A DNA stretch of 30,636 nucleotides from a virus. The stretch spans positions 1 through 30,636 of the IMG/VR virus record IMGVR_UViG_3300043409_000713; one strand, given 5' to 3'. Position numbers and translations under genes: made by a program. The notes under the pieces were generated by a model. It was not told the DNA's origin, ran no database searches, and worked only from the letters and a program-made list of their open reading frames with translations. This document shows, in pieces, positions 14,855-23,054 of the stretch; the first letter of the stretch is position 1; every line of letters starts with the position of its first letter.

Positions 14855-16626
14855 TGTCAAACTATAATCACCCATATTGCACAATTGATTCTTTGCGAAT
14901 ATCAAAGGCAAACGGTATTCGTTTTATTTATATTACAGACGAAGAAGGTTCTTTTTTCGATGGAGAAAATATCCCTGATAATACTCCGTATAATGAAATG
15001 ACTAATTGTGGTTTTGTTGTTCCTGCATTTCAGCAACAAATACCTTGCGGTGGTATTGCTAGGTTTCAGTTTCAATGGTGTGATGACCAGAATCCTTTAG
15101 TACATGTATTTAAAAATGGAGTTTTCGATTATGAATTAACACCTACTTTAGTATTAGATGGAACTTATCAGATATACGAGCAAGAGTTAAATTTTGATGA
15201 ATCTTTTTGCGATTCATGCGTTGAGATAAGAATATGTACAGGTGTTCAGGAGTGGTTTACTGCTTATGGTACTGATGAAGAATTTTATAATGTTGGCAAT
15301 CTTGATACTTTTTCATCATTTGCATTTTCATCTGGATTTAGGTCAAAAAAAGTATTTGTAACTGATTATGACAAAGCTGTTGTATTGGCTCAGAATAATT
15401 CAACAGCAAGGTCTGAAGTTTATACATATATTAATGGGGTATCAACTAATTATGTAGGAGGTGAGATAATATTTGTTGGAAATTTTCTTTATGCTCTAGA
15501 TACTGACAATTGGGTTGTTGCTAATAATGGTACTTCTGGATATATATATACATGTATAGCGGGAAGTTTATCACTTGAAGCAATGGGTATTTCGCCTTAT
15601 GTTCGAGGTGTAGTTATGAGTAGTAATGGGACTATATATGTTGTAACTCAATCCCCTTATGGAACTACTTATATTTATAAAAGGGTATCGAGTGGTAACT
15701 GGGTTCAGGAATATGTTTTTTCAGCAGAGGTTTTATACATCAACAGCGATAGCCAAATTAAAATTGATATATTTGAGGATGTGCTTTATGTGCCGTATCA
15801 TTTCATGGGCGAAATGCAGGTTTTAAAATATCCTTTGGCAACAGGTCAACCAGTAAGCTTAGATATAGCATCAGGAACAACAGAAGAGTCAATAAGCGTA
15901 TTTAATGCTACAAATATAGCCGTTTGTACCAACAGAGATTTATATTTATACGATGGTGAATCTTTTGTGCAAGACACTGGCATTAGTTTACTTAGAGCTT
16001 CTCTTCCTGACTCAACCAATATAAACTCAGTTGAATTTGAAAGTGAAGATGTGATTAGAGTAATATCTGGTGAGCGAATGTACACAAAAATTAACGGAAC
16101 TTGGAGAACAGGTTCTGGAGGTAGTTATACAGTTCCAAATAATTTTTTAACAGTTTCTGGTTTAGAAAATATCAATTACAGCTACCATGCAAAAAGTGAG
16201 CCTATAATCATTGCTGATGATGAATGCCTAAAGAAATTTGAGTATTGGAATGATGATGATTACGATTACCAAACTTTTTGTCAAGGTTTTAGAAATATTA
16301 CTTATGTTCAGGCTCAAATAACTGGATTTAAGCCAATGGAAGAAAGTGAGGTATATGTTACATCAAATAATCGAAAAAGAGTTATATCTTCTAATTTGGC
16401 AAAGTTAAATAACTTAGATATAAACTATATTCCAGAATATTTACACGAGATACTTTGGAGAGCATTTGGGATGACTAACCTAGAAATGGAGGATAAAAGC
16501 TACACTAAAAACGGTGATTATAATATAGAAGAAAATCCAACAAAATATGCTTTGTACAAAGCAAACATAGAACTATACGAAAATTTGTATAAATTTGCTA
16601 ATAGTAATTGTGACGAGTCCTGCTAA
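14854..16626 (+). CDS. Large tail-associated protein, cysteine-rich with propeller-like middle
   Basis: 590 residues, start overlapping the preceding stop. Residues 1-130 contain spaced cysteines (PYCTIDSL, NCGFVVPAFQQQIPCGG, FQWCDDQNP, FCDSCVEIRICTG), suggesting disulfides or a metal site. The middle (about 150-440) is a series of short beta segments with repeated V-x-x-x-x-G/N-x-x-Y/L patterns (VLAQNNSTARSEVYTYING, YALDTDNWVVANNGTSGYIY, GTIYVVTQSPYGTTYIYKR, YLYDGESFVQDTG), reminiscent of a beta-propeller or repeated sheet. The C-terminal 120 residues are helical and again cysteine-bearing. Between baseplate and tail-tube genes it is probably a tail-tip or adhesin protein. I do not recognise the family. 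Confidence 0.6.
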   Translation: MSNYNHPYCTIDSLRISKANGIRFIYITDEEGSFFDGENIPDNTPYNEMTNCGFVVPAFQQQIPCGGIARFQFQWCDDQNPLVHVFKNGVFDYELTPTLVLDGTYQIYEQELNFDESFCDSCVEIRICTGVQEWFTAYGTDEEFYNVGNLDTFSSFAFSSGFRSKKVFVTDYDKAVVLAQNNSTARSEVYTYINGVSTNYVGGEIIFVGNFLYALDTDNWVVANNGTSGYIYTCIAGSLSLEAMGISPYVRGVVMSSNGTIYVVTQSPYGTTYIYKRVSSGNWVQEYVFSAEVLYINSDSQIKIDIFEDVLYVPYHFMGEMQVLKYPLATGQPVSLDIASGTTEESISVFNATNIAVCTNRDLYLYDGESFVQDTGISLLRASLPDSTNINSVEFESEDVIRVISGERMYTKINGTWRTGSGGSYTVPNNFLTVSGLENINYSYHAKSEPIIIADDECLKKFEYWNDDDYDYQTFCQGFRNITYVQAQITGFKPMEESEVYVTSNNRKRVISSNLAKLNNLDINYIPEYLHEILWRAFGMTNLEMEDKSYTKNGDYNIEENPTKYALYKANIELYENLYKFANSNCDESC

Positions 16627-16646
16627 CTAACTAAAATAATATAACA

Positions 16647-17174
16647 ATGTCAACATACTCATGTGAAACGATTCCAAGCTACAATAATATAGCTTGCAAT
16701 CAGAGCGAAATGGCTCGTGTACGTTCAATCGTATTGGTAAAAAATGATGTCACAATTGTAGACCCATCTAGTGAAGCAGAATGGACTGCTAATGCAGTTT
16801 CTGGTGATGCAATAATTATTCGTGAGATTAGAGGTAATTATGATGGTGGTCAAACAGTCGAAGGTGCTGGTTTTGGTTCTCAAGTTGTTCGTGTATTGAA
16901 CATGAACCACACTATGACAGTAACAGACCCAAGAGCGATAGACAATATCGGATTCTGGAATGTAATGAAAAGACAATCTCAAAACTATACAGTTTGGCTT
17001 TTGACTGAAAACTATGTTTGGAATACACATGGAATACCAAGTATTGCGCCAACTATGCCAATTCCAGAGGATATTACTCAAGAGGTGAATATTGTAACTG
17101 CTATTAAATGGCAGTACGAAGATTTGCCTACTCCATACGCAAAACCTAATACGTATTTAGACGTAGCACCGTAA
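16647..17174 (+). CDS. Structural protein, candidate major tail tube protein
   Basis: 175 residues, beta-rich (RSIVLVKNDVTIVDPSSEAEW, GDAIIIREIRGNYDGGQTVEGAGFGSQVVRVLNMNHTMTVTDP, NIGFWNVMKRQSQNYTVWLLTENYVWN). The 'G...GxGS...dNIxFWNxMxxxSxNYxVWxLTxxxVW' pattern looks like a tube or capsid-fold virion protein. No other gene in the window fits the major tail protein. Its leader (16622-16646) contains CTAACTAACTAAAATAAT, a sequence shared in part with the major capsid leader (CTAACTAACATG), which suggests strong translation. It lies in the tail module but downstream of the baseplate genes, an unusual position, so the identity is inferred. Confidence 0.5.
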   Translation: MSTYSCETIPSYNNIACNQSEMARVRSIVLVKNDVTIVDPSSEAEWTANAVSGDAIIIREIRGNYDGGQTVEGAGFGSQVVRVLNMNHTMTVTDPRAIDNIGFWNVMKRQSQNYTVWLLTENYVWNTHGIPSIAPTMPIPEDITQEVNIVTAIKWQYEDLPTPYAKPNTYLDVAP

Positions 17175-18104
17175 ATGGAAAAAGGTGTAATAATTTTAGC
17201 ATTAGGACATGCGAACTATGGTCGCATGGCTCTTAACCTTGCTGTATCGCTTAAAAGCGTAAACGGTATGGATGGAGTTCATGTTACCTTGTTACATTCT
17301 AAAGGTCTAGAAACTTTGTATAACCACAATGAAAGACAATTCTTTGATGGTTTTATTGAAGTTCCTGAAAGTTATTACACCTACAAAGGGGATAAGGAGT
17401 ATCAAATGGCTAAATGCTATATGTATGATTTATCTCCTTACCAAAAAACTATTTACCTTGATGCTGATTCGCTATGGCTACCTGAAAGAAAGATTGATTC
17501 TTTGTTTGACGAATGCTATAATCAACCAGTTTCATTCCAGTGTATTGACAAGTGGGATATTCAAGGCGAATGGGGTTGCCTTTGGACTGCAGGCAAAGAA
17601 AAGAACGATGGATTAAAGCAAATTCGTGAATTGTACAATATCACTGATAATCGTACAATCTACGAAATGCAATCTTCATTTATGTACTTTGAAAAGTCAA
17701 GGGTTGCAAAAGCGTTTTATGATACTGCAAAAGAATGTTATATAAAACGCCCTTTCTGGTTTTACACGTGGAACGGTGGTATCCCTGATGAATTGGTTTT
17801 TAACATTTCTACCGCAATAAACGAAATTAAACTACCTAAATTCCCATATACACCTTTATGGTTTATTGATTACGAAAGTAGATTTAAAAATGACAGTTCT
17901 AGGTCAATTAGCTTGAGGAATAGAGGTAGCATATTTAGTAAATACTATGCTTTTTCTATGGCTGGGAACACTAATCCAGCAAGAGCGGTTGAGATATATG
18001 ACGACTTAGTAAAGGGCTACTATTCAAAGTTCCCTGCTAAAATTCGTTTCCCTTGGTTGTGGAAACAGAAACGACAATATCTTACTACAAGACTTGCAGC
18101 ATGA
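17175..18104 (+). CDS. GT8-like glycosyltransferase
   Basis: 309 residues, beginning directly after the preceding stop. The N-terminus (GVIILALGHANYGRMALNLAVSLK) and the metal-binding YLDADSLWLP (94-103, D-x-D at 96-98) are typical of family 8 and related nucleotide-sugar transferases; a downstream FWFYTWNGGIPDELVFNIS segment and PLWFIDYESRF would form the acceptor side. A basic C-terminus follows (FPWLWKQKRQYLTTRLAA). It sits between the candidate tail-tube gene and the portal gene, overlapping the portal start by four bases, so it is expressed with virion genes. Glycosylation of a virion protein is one reading. Family call is good at fold level, less so at exact family. Confidence 0.72.
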   Translation: MEKGVIILALGHANYGRMALNLAVSLKSVNGMDGVHVTLLHSKGLETLYNHNERQFFDGFIEVPESYYTYKGDKEYQMAKCYMYDLSPYQKTIYLDADSLWLPERKIDSLFDECYNQPVSFQCIDKWDIQGEWGCLWTAGKEKNDGLKQIRELYNITDNRTIYEMQSSFMYFEKSRVAKAFYDTAKECYIKRPFWFYTWNGGIPDELVFNISTAINEIKLPKFPYTPLWFIDYESRFKNDSSRSISLRNRGSIFSKYYAFSMAGNTNPARAVEIYDDLVKGYYSKFPAKIRFPWLWKQKRQYLTTRLAA

Positions 18105-19846
18105 TTGAGATAGACAAAGAGTTCATCAAAGAGTATCTAATTGATGGTACTAAAAGTGACGAATATAAAAAGCGTGTTGCTGAATGCGAGAAAATAAAGG
18201 TTCATTCAACTGATGAACCTAGTGAGTTGATGTTGCGTAAATATCAACCTTCCGAACCTGATTGGGCAATTGAATACAAAAAAGAAAACTGGAGGGGAAT
18301 TACTAAAACTCACTTTGAAAAGATTGAGAATGTAATTGCAAAGATTTTTAGGGCTTCTGATTTTGTAGTAAAGTTTGAGAATAGTGAGTCAACTGGCGTG
18401 GCTGATGGTCAATCATTGGAAGACTATACTACGAAGTATTTCCCAAAGACAAAAACATTGCTGTATTACGTTCAAAAGATATGGCTTAGACAGTACTTAG
18501 TTGAGCCTAATGGAGTTACTTTGATTAAACCAATAAATTATAAGACAAAGAAAACAAATGAGTACTGGAGACCTTATTTGTATCAAATTTGTTGCGAAAA
18601 AGTCATTTATCTTTCAGAGGAATATCTTATAGTAAAAGATGATGATAATGAATGGTTGATAGTTGACACGTTTGAGTTTATCAAGTTAAAAAAAGTAAAA
18701 GATACATATATCACAGAACCTATCTTTGAGCATAAATTAGGGTATGTGCCTGCTATCTACAACGGTGGTAATATATGCCTAGATGACGATAATGAGTTTT
18801 ATTACGAAAGTGTTATTTCAGGTGTTTGTCCTTGGTGGTCACAGGCATTAGTTGAAGAGGCTGATAAAAACGTTGCAATAAAACAACACATGCACCCTGA
18901 AAAAGCGGTGTATGGTGAGGATAAATGTAAAACATGTGCTGGAACTGGTAGGGTATCAAGAACAGTTGGGTTTGATAAAAAGATTGAACATGTAAATTGT
19001 AATACTTGTCAAGGTTCAGGTATAATGACTCCTACAACATCCGCTTTTGGTTTGCATGTTGTAAGACCACCAAGAGGTGGCGAATTACCAATGCCAGATT
19101 GGGGGCCAGCAAAATACATTCAAAAAGACATAACACCTCTTGAATTCCTTGACAAGGATATTGACAAACTTATCATTCAAGGATATGCAGCCGTTTGTAT
19201 GGAGCAATTGGCGCAAAATACAAGTGATAAGACAGAAAGTGGAATTAAAAAGGCTTATGATTGGGAACAAACAAACTTATTCCTTTACAATATTGCAGTT
19301 GACATTTGTCAATATAAATTGCCTTGGATTTACAAAGTCATATCAGACTATCGTTACGGAGTTGTAGGTCAAGGAATGATCGAGCAATCTATTGAGGAAA
19401 TGCAACCACAAATTAATACTCCTCAAAGGTTTGATATAATTGGGGTTAATGATTTGAAAAGCCAAATTGCTGAATTAAAAACGGCTGGTTGTTCTGTTGA
19501 TATAATTAGCGAACTTGAAAAGCAATTGATTGGTAAAGAGTTTAGTGGAGATAGAGATACAATTAAATACTTAATGGCAGTAATTGAACTTGACCCTTTG
19601 CGTAACACTACAATTGAAGATAAGGCATTAGCACAAGCAAGCGGTTTCACTAATATTGATGATTTAGTAGTTTCGGTTAATATTCAGGCATTGGTTCAAC
19701 AAGCAATTCAAGACAAAGGCTTTTATGATTTAGATTTTACTAAACAAAAAGCTAAGATTTACGAATTGTCAAAGAATATAAAAAGTAGCGATATAAATAC
19801 GATACCTATTAATAATTTATCAATTAATGGGGGGGGGGCTACATAA
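18101..19846 (+). CDS. Portal protein with inserted CxxCxGxG zinc motif
   Basis: 581 residues from the ATG at 18101, which overlaps the previous stop; an upstream in-frame start would sit inside the GT gene. It lies before the head morphogenesis, scaffold and capsid genes. The N-terminal part resembles Bacteroidota-phage portals (YKKENWRGITKTHFEKIENVIAKIFRASDFVVKF; EPNGVTLIKPINYKT; YVPAIYNGG). At about residues 276-313 are two CxxCxGxG boxes (CKTCAGTG and CNTCQGSG), a DnaJ-type zinc-binding motif inserted in the portal. The helical later part carries 'TSDKTESGIKKAYDWEQTNLFLYNIA', usual for portals. The frame ends NNLSINGGGAT at a run of ten G; the expected C-terminal domain continues in another frame. 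Confidence 0.8.
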   Translation: MIEIDKEFIKEYLIDGTKSDEYKKRVAECEKIKVHSTDEPSELMLRKYQPSEPDWAIEYKKENWRGITKTHFEKIENVIAKIFRASDFVVKFENSESTGVADGQSLEDYTTKYFPKTKTLLYYVQKIWLRQYLVEPNGVTLIKPINYKTKKTNEYWRPYLYQICCEKVIYLSEEYLIVKDDDNEWLIVDTFEFIKLKKVKDTYITEPIFEHKLGYVPAIYNGGNICLDDDNEFYYESVISGVCPWWSQALVEEADKNVAIKQHMHPEKAVYGEDKCKTCAGTGRVSRTVGFDKKIEHVNCNTCQGSGIMTPTTSAFGLHVVRPPRGGELPMPDWGPAKYIQKDITPLEFLDKDIDKLIIQGYAAVCMEQLAQNTSDKTESGIKKAYDWEQTNLFLYNIAVDICQYKLPWIYKVISDYRYGVVGQGMIEQSIEEMQPQINTPQRFDIIGVNDLKSQIAELKTAGCSVDIISELEKQLIGKEFSGDRDTIKYLMAVIELDPLRNTTIEDKALAQASGFTNIDDLVVSVNIQALVQQAIQDKGFYDLDFTKQKAKIYELSKNIKSSDINTIPINNLSINGGGAT

Positions 19847-20069
19847 TCCTAATGACATTGAGGCAGAGGCTAAGGCAAAACTAAAAGGTACTGTCGGAGG
19901 TGTTCAAGGTGTTCTTTCAATTCAAGATTCAGTATCAAAAGGAATAACAGATTACAGTGCAGCCGTTACTTTATTGTTTGAAATTTACGGATTTAACGAA
20001 GCTACTGCAAAAGCAATACTTGGAACACCTAAAAAAATAGCCACTATACCAAATGGCATTACCAGCTAA
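19827..20069 (+). CDS. Portal C-terminal domain, out of frame by one base after a G10 run
   Basis: From an ATG overlapping the G10 run (19829-19838) this 80-residue frame reads NPNDIEAEAKAKLKGTVGGVQGVLSIQDSVSKG, then DYSAAVTLLFEIYGFNEATAKAILGTP. The G-G-V-Q-G-x-x-x-I-x-x-x-V-x-x-G ... A-A-x-x-L-L-x-E-I-Y-G-F-x-E-A-T-A segment is one I know as the very C-terminus of phage portal proteins. Removing one G would join it to the portal in a single frame. So it is an extension expressed by +1 shift, a separately reinitiated piece, a phase-variable part, or evidence of a homopolymer error. It overlaps the next gene by 17 bases, consistent with the true end of the portal lying here. Confidence 0.7.
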   Translation: MGGGLHNPNDIEAEAKAKLKGTVGGVQGVLSIQDSVSKGITDYSAAVTLLFEIYGFNEATAKAILGTPKKIATIPNGITS

Positions 20070-20952
20070 ATTAGATGACATTTTACAAAAGCTATCGGAA
20101 AATTCTGATAGCTTAGTAGTTGGTATTAAAAAGGATGTTGAAAGTTTAGAAACAAAACTTTTTGCCTCAATATCTGAATTTATTGCAGGATTAGAAAAAG
20201 ATAAGGCTGGCAATATAAAGCCAAACAAGCCTAATATTAAAAAACTTTCCACGCTAAATTCGTTTATTAATAATGCGATTGTAGACGATGCGTATTTAAA
20301 AAAGGTAAACGAATACATCAAGTCTTTAGAAGAATCACAAGTATTAATTGCTGAATACTTTAAAGATTTGGACGTTGGATATAAAGATGACATGGCATTT
20401 AATAAAGTTGTGAATGATGCTTTGTTAAATCCAATTAGAAACACGCTTACACAAGAAGGATTAAGCCAAAACGTAAATACTCAAATACAAAAGTCAATTA
20501 CCAATTCTATTGTTGGAGGTTATAAAACTACACAAGCATTAAGCGAGTTATCACTTTTAGTTATAGGTAACAAAGAAAAACAAGGATTACTTTCAAGGCA
20601 TATTGACCAAGTTGCGACTGATGCAACTAATCAGTATGTAGCTACTTATTATGAGGTTATAGGCTCTGATTTAGGTTTAGAGTTTTATTTGTATGAAGGT
20701 TCAAAAAAAGATACTACAAGGGAGTTTTGCCAACAACGATATGGTAAATACTTCCATAAAAAAGAAGTACAAGCTTGGGGCAATCTAAGTAATTGGGCTG
20801 GTAGAATACCAACTACCAATTCTGCAAACATTTTTATTTATCGTGGGGGCTATAATTGTCGGCATCAACCTATTCCAGTTTCTACTATCATAGTTCCAAA
20901 AGATGTTATTGAAAGGAACATTAAGAACGGAAATTATAAGCCAAAAAAATAG
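20053..20952 (+). CDS. Head morphogenesis protein (minor capsid, SPP1 gp7/Mu gpF-like)
   Basis: 299 residues between portal and scaffold. A helical N-terminal half is followed by the diagnostic C-terminal segment REFCQQRYGKYFHKKEV (about 226-242), NWAGRIPTTNSANIFIYRGG and YNCRHQPIPVS, that is the T-R-x-F-C ... W-x-G-x-I-P ... Y-R-G-G-x-N-C-R-H pattern of the minor head protein family. Such proteins sit inside the procapsid near the portal and help initiate assembly. The ATG lies within the portal C-terminal frame. Confidence 0.85.
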   Translation: MALPAKLDDILQKLSENSDSLVVGIKKDVESLETKLFASISEFIAGLEKDKAGNIKPNKPNIKKLSTLNSFINNAIVDDAYLKKVNEYIKSLEESQVLIAEYFKDLDVGYKDDMAFNKVVNDALLNPIRNTLTQEGLSQNVNTQIQKSITNSIVGGYKTTQALSELSLLVIGNKEKQGLLSRHIDQVATDATNQYVATYYEVIGSDLGLEFYLYEGSKKDTTREFCQQRYGKYFHKKEVQAWGNLSNWAGRIPTTNSANIFIYRGGYNCRHQPIPVSTIIVPKDVIERNIKNGNYKPKK

Positions 20953-20980
20953 TTTTAGTATAACATTTGATTATAGTAAA

Positions 20981-20988
20981 TAATTTTG
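20981..20988 (+). promoter_or_regulatory. Possible -7 box before the scaffold and capsid genes
   Basis: TAATTTTG fits TAnnTTTG and lies 33 bases before the ATG of the scaffold gene, in one of the few non-coding gaps of the head module (20953-21021). A TTTG at 20966-20969 is too close to be a good -33 box. It could give the scaffold and capsid genes their own promoter. Confidence 0.35.
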
Positions 20989-21021
20989 CTTAATTTAGCA
21001 CTAAATTAAAACACGTGCATA

Positions 21022-21888
21022 ATGTCTACATTAGCAGAAACAATCAAAAAACTAGCTGCGAAAGCAGGAATTGACACAGCAAACGAGGAATTTAAAATTG
21101 CAATTGATGTGATTAGTCAAATCAAAGAAGATTTTATACCTGAAAACACAGATTTGCTAGGAGCGTACATTCTAAAATCCGATGCAAAAGTAGACCCAGA
21201 AATCAAGTCACATTATTACGGACAATTTGCTAATCAATTTGATTCAGCAGTATTGAAAAGTTATGAAGCGATTGGATTAAGTAAGGATGCTTTAGAGGAC
21301 TTAAAGAAAAACGAACCAAATTCATTCAAGAGACTTGACCAGTTGACAATCAAAGCACAAGAACATATTGCTAAGCTTGCCGACCCTTCAACTCTCAAAG
21401 GTGAAAAAGCAGACCTTCAAAAGAAACTTGACGAACTTGATGGTCAAATCAAATCAATGTTAGACGTACATGAAACTGAAAAAAGGCAGTTAAATGAGCG
21501 AAACGAACAAAGAGAAATTGATTTCTACCTAAAGGACGTTTCAAGAGATTTCAAATTGATTGACATTCCTTATAGGGACACAATCGTAGGGCAAAGTATC
21601 AAAAAGGCTCTTGAGGAGCATGAGGTTAAGCCGATATTAAAAGATGGTAAAGTTACTCTTGTCAATGCAAAAGACCCTTTGTTAAATGCAAAAGATGGTT
21701 TGACTTTTAAATCTATCATTGAAAAAGGATTTGCAAATGATAAACTTCTTGATTTAGGTACACCGCCAACACCAGAAGGTGATGAACTAAGAAAAAGAGG
21801 GCAATATCAAGAGCCTAGCCAACAAGAAACTGTATTCCAGAGAAATCTGAGAATGGCAAAAGCTTCTGCAACGAGTATTGAAGCTTAA
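21022..21888 (+). CDS. Capsid scaffold protein, putative
   Basis: 288 residues directly upstream of the major capsid gene. It is highly charged, with a predicted coiled coil (EKADLQKKLDELDGQIKSMLDVHETEKRQLNERNEQREIDFYL, about 128-171) and a basic, glutamine-rich C-terminus (GDELRKRGQYQEPSQQETVFQRNLRMAKASATS) of the kind that touches capsid subunits. That is the usual make-up of scaffold proteins that template procapsid assembly. No protease motif is visible. The function is inferred from position and composition. Confidence 0.72.
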   Translation: MSTLAETIKKLAAKAGIDTANEEFKIAIDVISQIKEDFIPENTDLLGAYILKSDAKVDPEIKSHYYGQFANQFDSAVLKSYEAIGLSKDALEDLKKNEPNSFKRLDQLTIKAQEHIAKLADPSTLKGEKADLQKKLDELDGQIKSMLDVHETEKRQLNERNEQREIDFYLKDVSRDFKLIDIPYRDTIVGQSIKKALEEHEVKPILKDGKVTLVNAKDPLLNAKDGLTFKSIIEKGFANDKLLDLGTPPTPEGDELRKRGQYQEPSQQETVFQRNLRMAKASATSIEA

Positions 21889-21900
21889 ACTAACATTTAA

Positions 21901-21913
21901 AATCTAACTAACA
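21901..21913 (+). repeat. 13-base direct repeat flanking the capsid gene, copy 1
   Basis: AATCTAACTAACA ends on the A of the capsid ATG (21913). An identical copy follows the gene at 22993-23005, where it enters the terminator stem. The TAACTAAC part also precedes the candidate tail-tube gene. It may be a translation-enhancing leader in a host that does not use Shine-Dalgarno sequences. Confidence 0.6.
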
Positions 21914-22983
21914 TGGCACTAGGTTATTGTCCATCACTATTAATTGGGATTGAGGAAGTCGCTAAGAATAACGACCCACAATTTAAACTAGACCCTATCG
22001 GGTTTACGGAAGCTTTACAGCAACCAGAAAATGCATCAGCATCTGTAAAAGGATATGACGTTGGTAATGGTCACCAAGTTGACGTAAGAGTAAAATACTT
22101 ACAGCGTTCTACTGAATCAGACGTCAAAACAACTGCTGATTGTAATTTCGGAACACATAAACCATACAAAGAGACAACCGTTTCTATTTCTGATTATGTG
22201 GAAATTGACATTGCTCTTGCAGAGGAAGAAGTTCGTTTGTATTGTTCACAAGCTTCTGATTTGAAGAAATTTGGAATGACCACATTGATGTATGACCACG
22301 TTTTACGTGTAATGTCATCATTGAACGGTGTTCGTTCTAAAATGAATCGTAACTTGGTTTCAACAATGGCAAATAACTTTGATCCGCATCCTGGTTCTAG
22401 TTCATCTGCTAAAGACGTTACTATGCTTGGTAAAACAGCAACAGGAGCGACAGCATTACAAGCTCCTATTTGGGATGGTTGGAATGACATTATGCAAGAC
22501 TACGAGACTGCTGGTTTATCAGGTAAGCCGTTAGTTATTGGTTTCGGTAACTTTAACCGTTGGAATCGTACATTAGGGTATGCTTGCTGCAATGATGCTG
22601 GTGTTGATGCTTCAAGACTTCCATCTGAGTATTCGTATTTTAGAGACTTGGTTGCACCTAGTGAATGGGGAGCTAACAATATTGCAGTACTTGCCCCGGG
22701 CGTTGTTCAATTGATTACTTACAATAAGTATCGTGGAACATTTGTTACAGAAGGTAACAAGTTTGCACTAGAACGCTTTACAATTCCTGACCCAACAGTA
22801 CCTAACTTGCTTTGGGATGCGAAATTAGAGTTTGACTCTTGTACTGAGGTTTATAACTTGAAATTGTCGTTGACTCATGGATTGTTTGTATTGCCAAATG
22901 ATTCTTATGCAGCAAACGACAGATTGTATTATGGTGGTTCTATTACTGGAGCTTTCAGATACAATGTATTGCAAGGTTCTTAG
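21913..22983 (+). CDS. Major capsid protein
   Basis: 356 residues. It follows the scaffold and is followed by a strong terminator, as expected for the most expressed virion gene. Features include a long beta-rich domain (YDVGNGHQVDVRVKYLQRSTESDVKTTADCNFGTHKPYKETTVSISDYVEIDIALAEEEVRLYC), a helix with GVRSKMNRNLVSTMANNFDPHPGS, then PLVIGFGNFNRWNR and NNIAVLAPGVVQLITYNKYRGTF, resembling capsid proteins of Bacteroidota siphoviruses and the HK97 fold in general. Its composition is less AT-rich than its neighbours, as is common for abundant proteins. The ATG follows a TAACTAAC leader. Confidence 0.82.
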   Translation: MALGYCPSLLIGIEEVAKNNDPQFKLDPIGFTEALQQPENASASVKGYDVGNGHQVDVRVKYLQRSTESDVKTTADCNFGTHKPYKETTVSISDYVEIDIALAEEEVRLYCSQASDLKKFGMTTLMYDHVLRVMSSLNGVRSKMNRNLVSTMANNFDPHPGSSSSAKDVTMLGKTATGATALQAPIWDGWNDIMQDYETAGLSGKPLVIGFGNFNRWNRTLGYACCNDAGVDASRLPSEYSYFRDLVAPSEWGANNIAVLAPGVVQLITYNKYRGTFVTEGNKFALERFTIPDPTVPNLLWDAKLEFDSCTEVYNLKLSLTHGLFVLPNDSYAANDRLYYGGSITGAFRYNVLQGS

Positions 22984-22992
22984 TCTTATTCT

Positions 22993-23005
22993 AATCTAAC
23001 TAACA
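22993..23005 (+). repeat. 13-base direct repeat flanking the capsid gene, copy 2
   Basis: This copy is identical to 21901-21913 and lies just after the capsid stop. Its last four bases are the start of the terminator stem. Recombination between the copies would remove the capsid gene exactly. Confidence 0.6.
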
Positions 23006-23042
23006 AAGAGCCTGTCTATTCCTAGGCAGGCTCTTTGTTTTT
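23002..23042 (+). terminator. Strong terminator after the major capsid gene
   Basis: AACAAAGAGCCTG (23002-23014) pairs without mismatch with CAGGCTCTTTGTT (23027-23039), and the stem can extend by a G-U and two more pairs to about sixteen, with a six-base loop and a T run after it. It is the best terminator of the window. It would separate capsid expression from the connector genes, which then need readthrough or a further promoter. Confidence 0.92.
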
Positions 23043-23054
23043 AACATTAAATAA

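Noticed and set aside
16725-17081. 118-codon - strand frame within the candidate tail-tube gene
   Set aside because: It is a mirror of a well-formed + strand gene and has no protein-like motifs; the same applies to the other - strand frames opposite structural genes.
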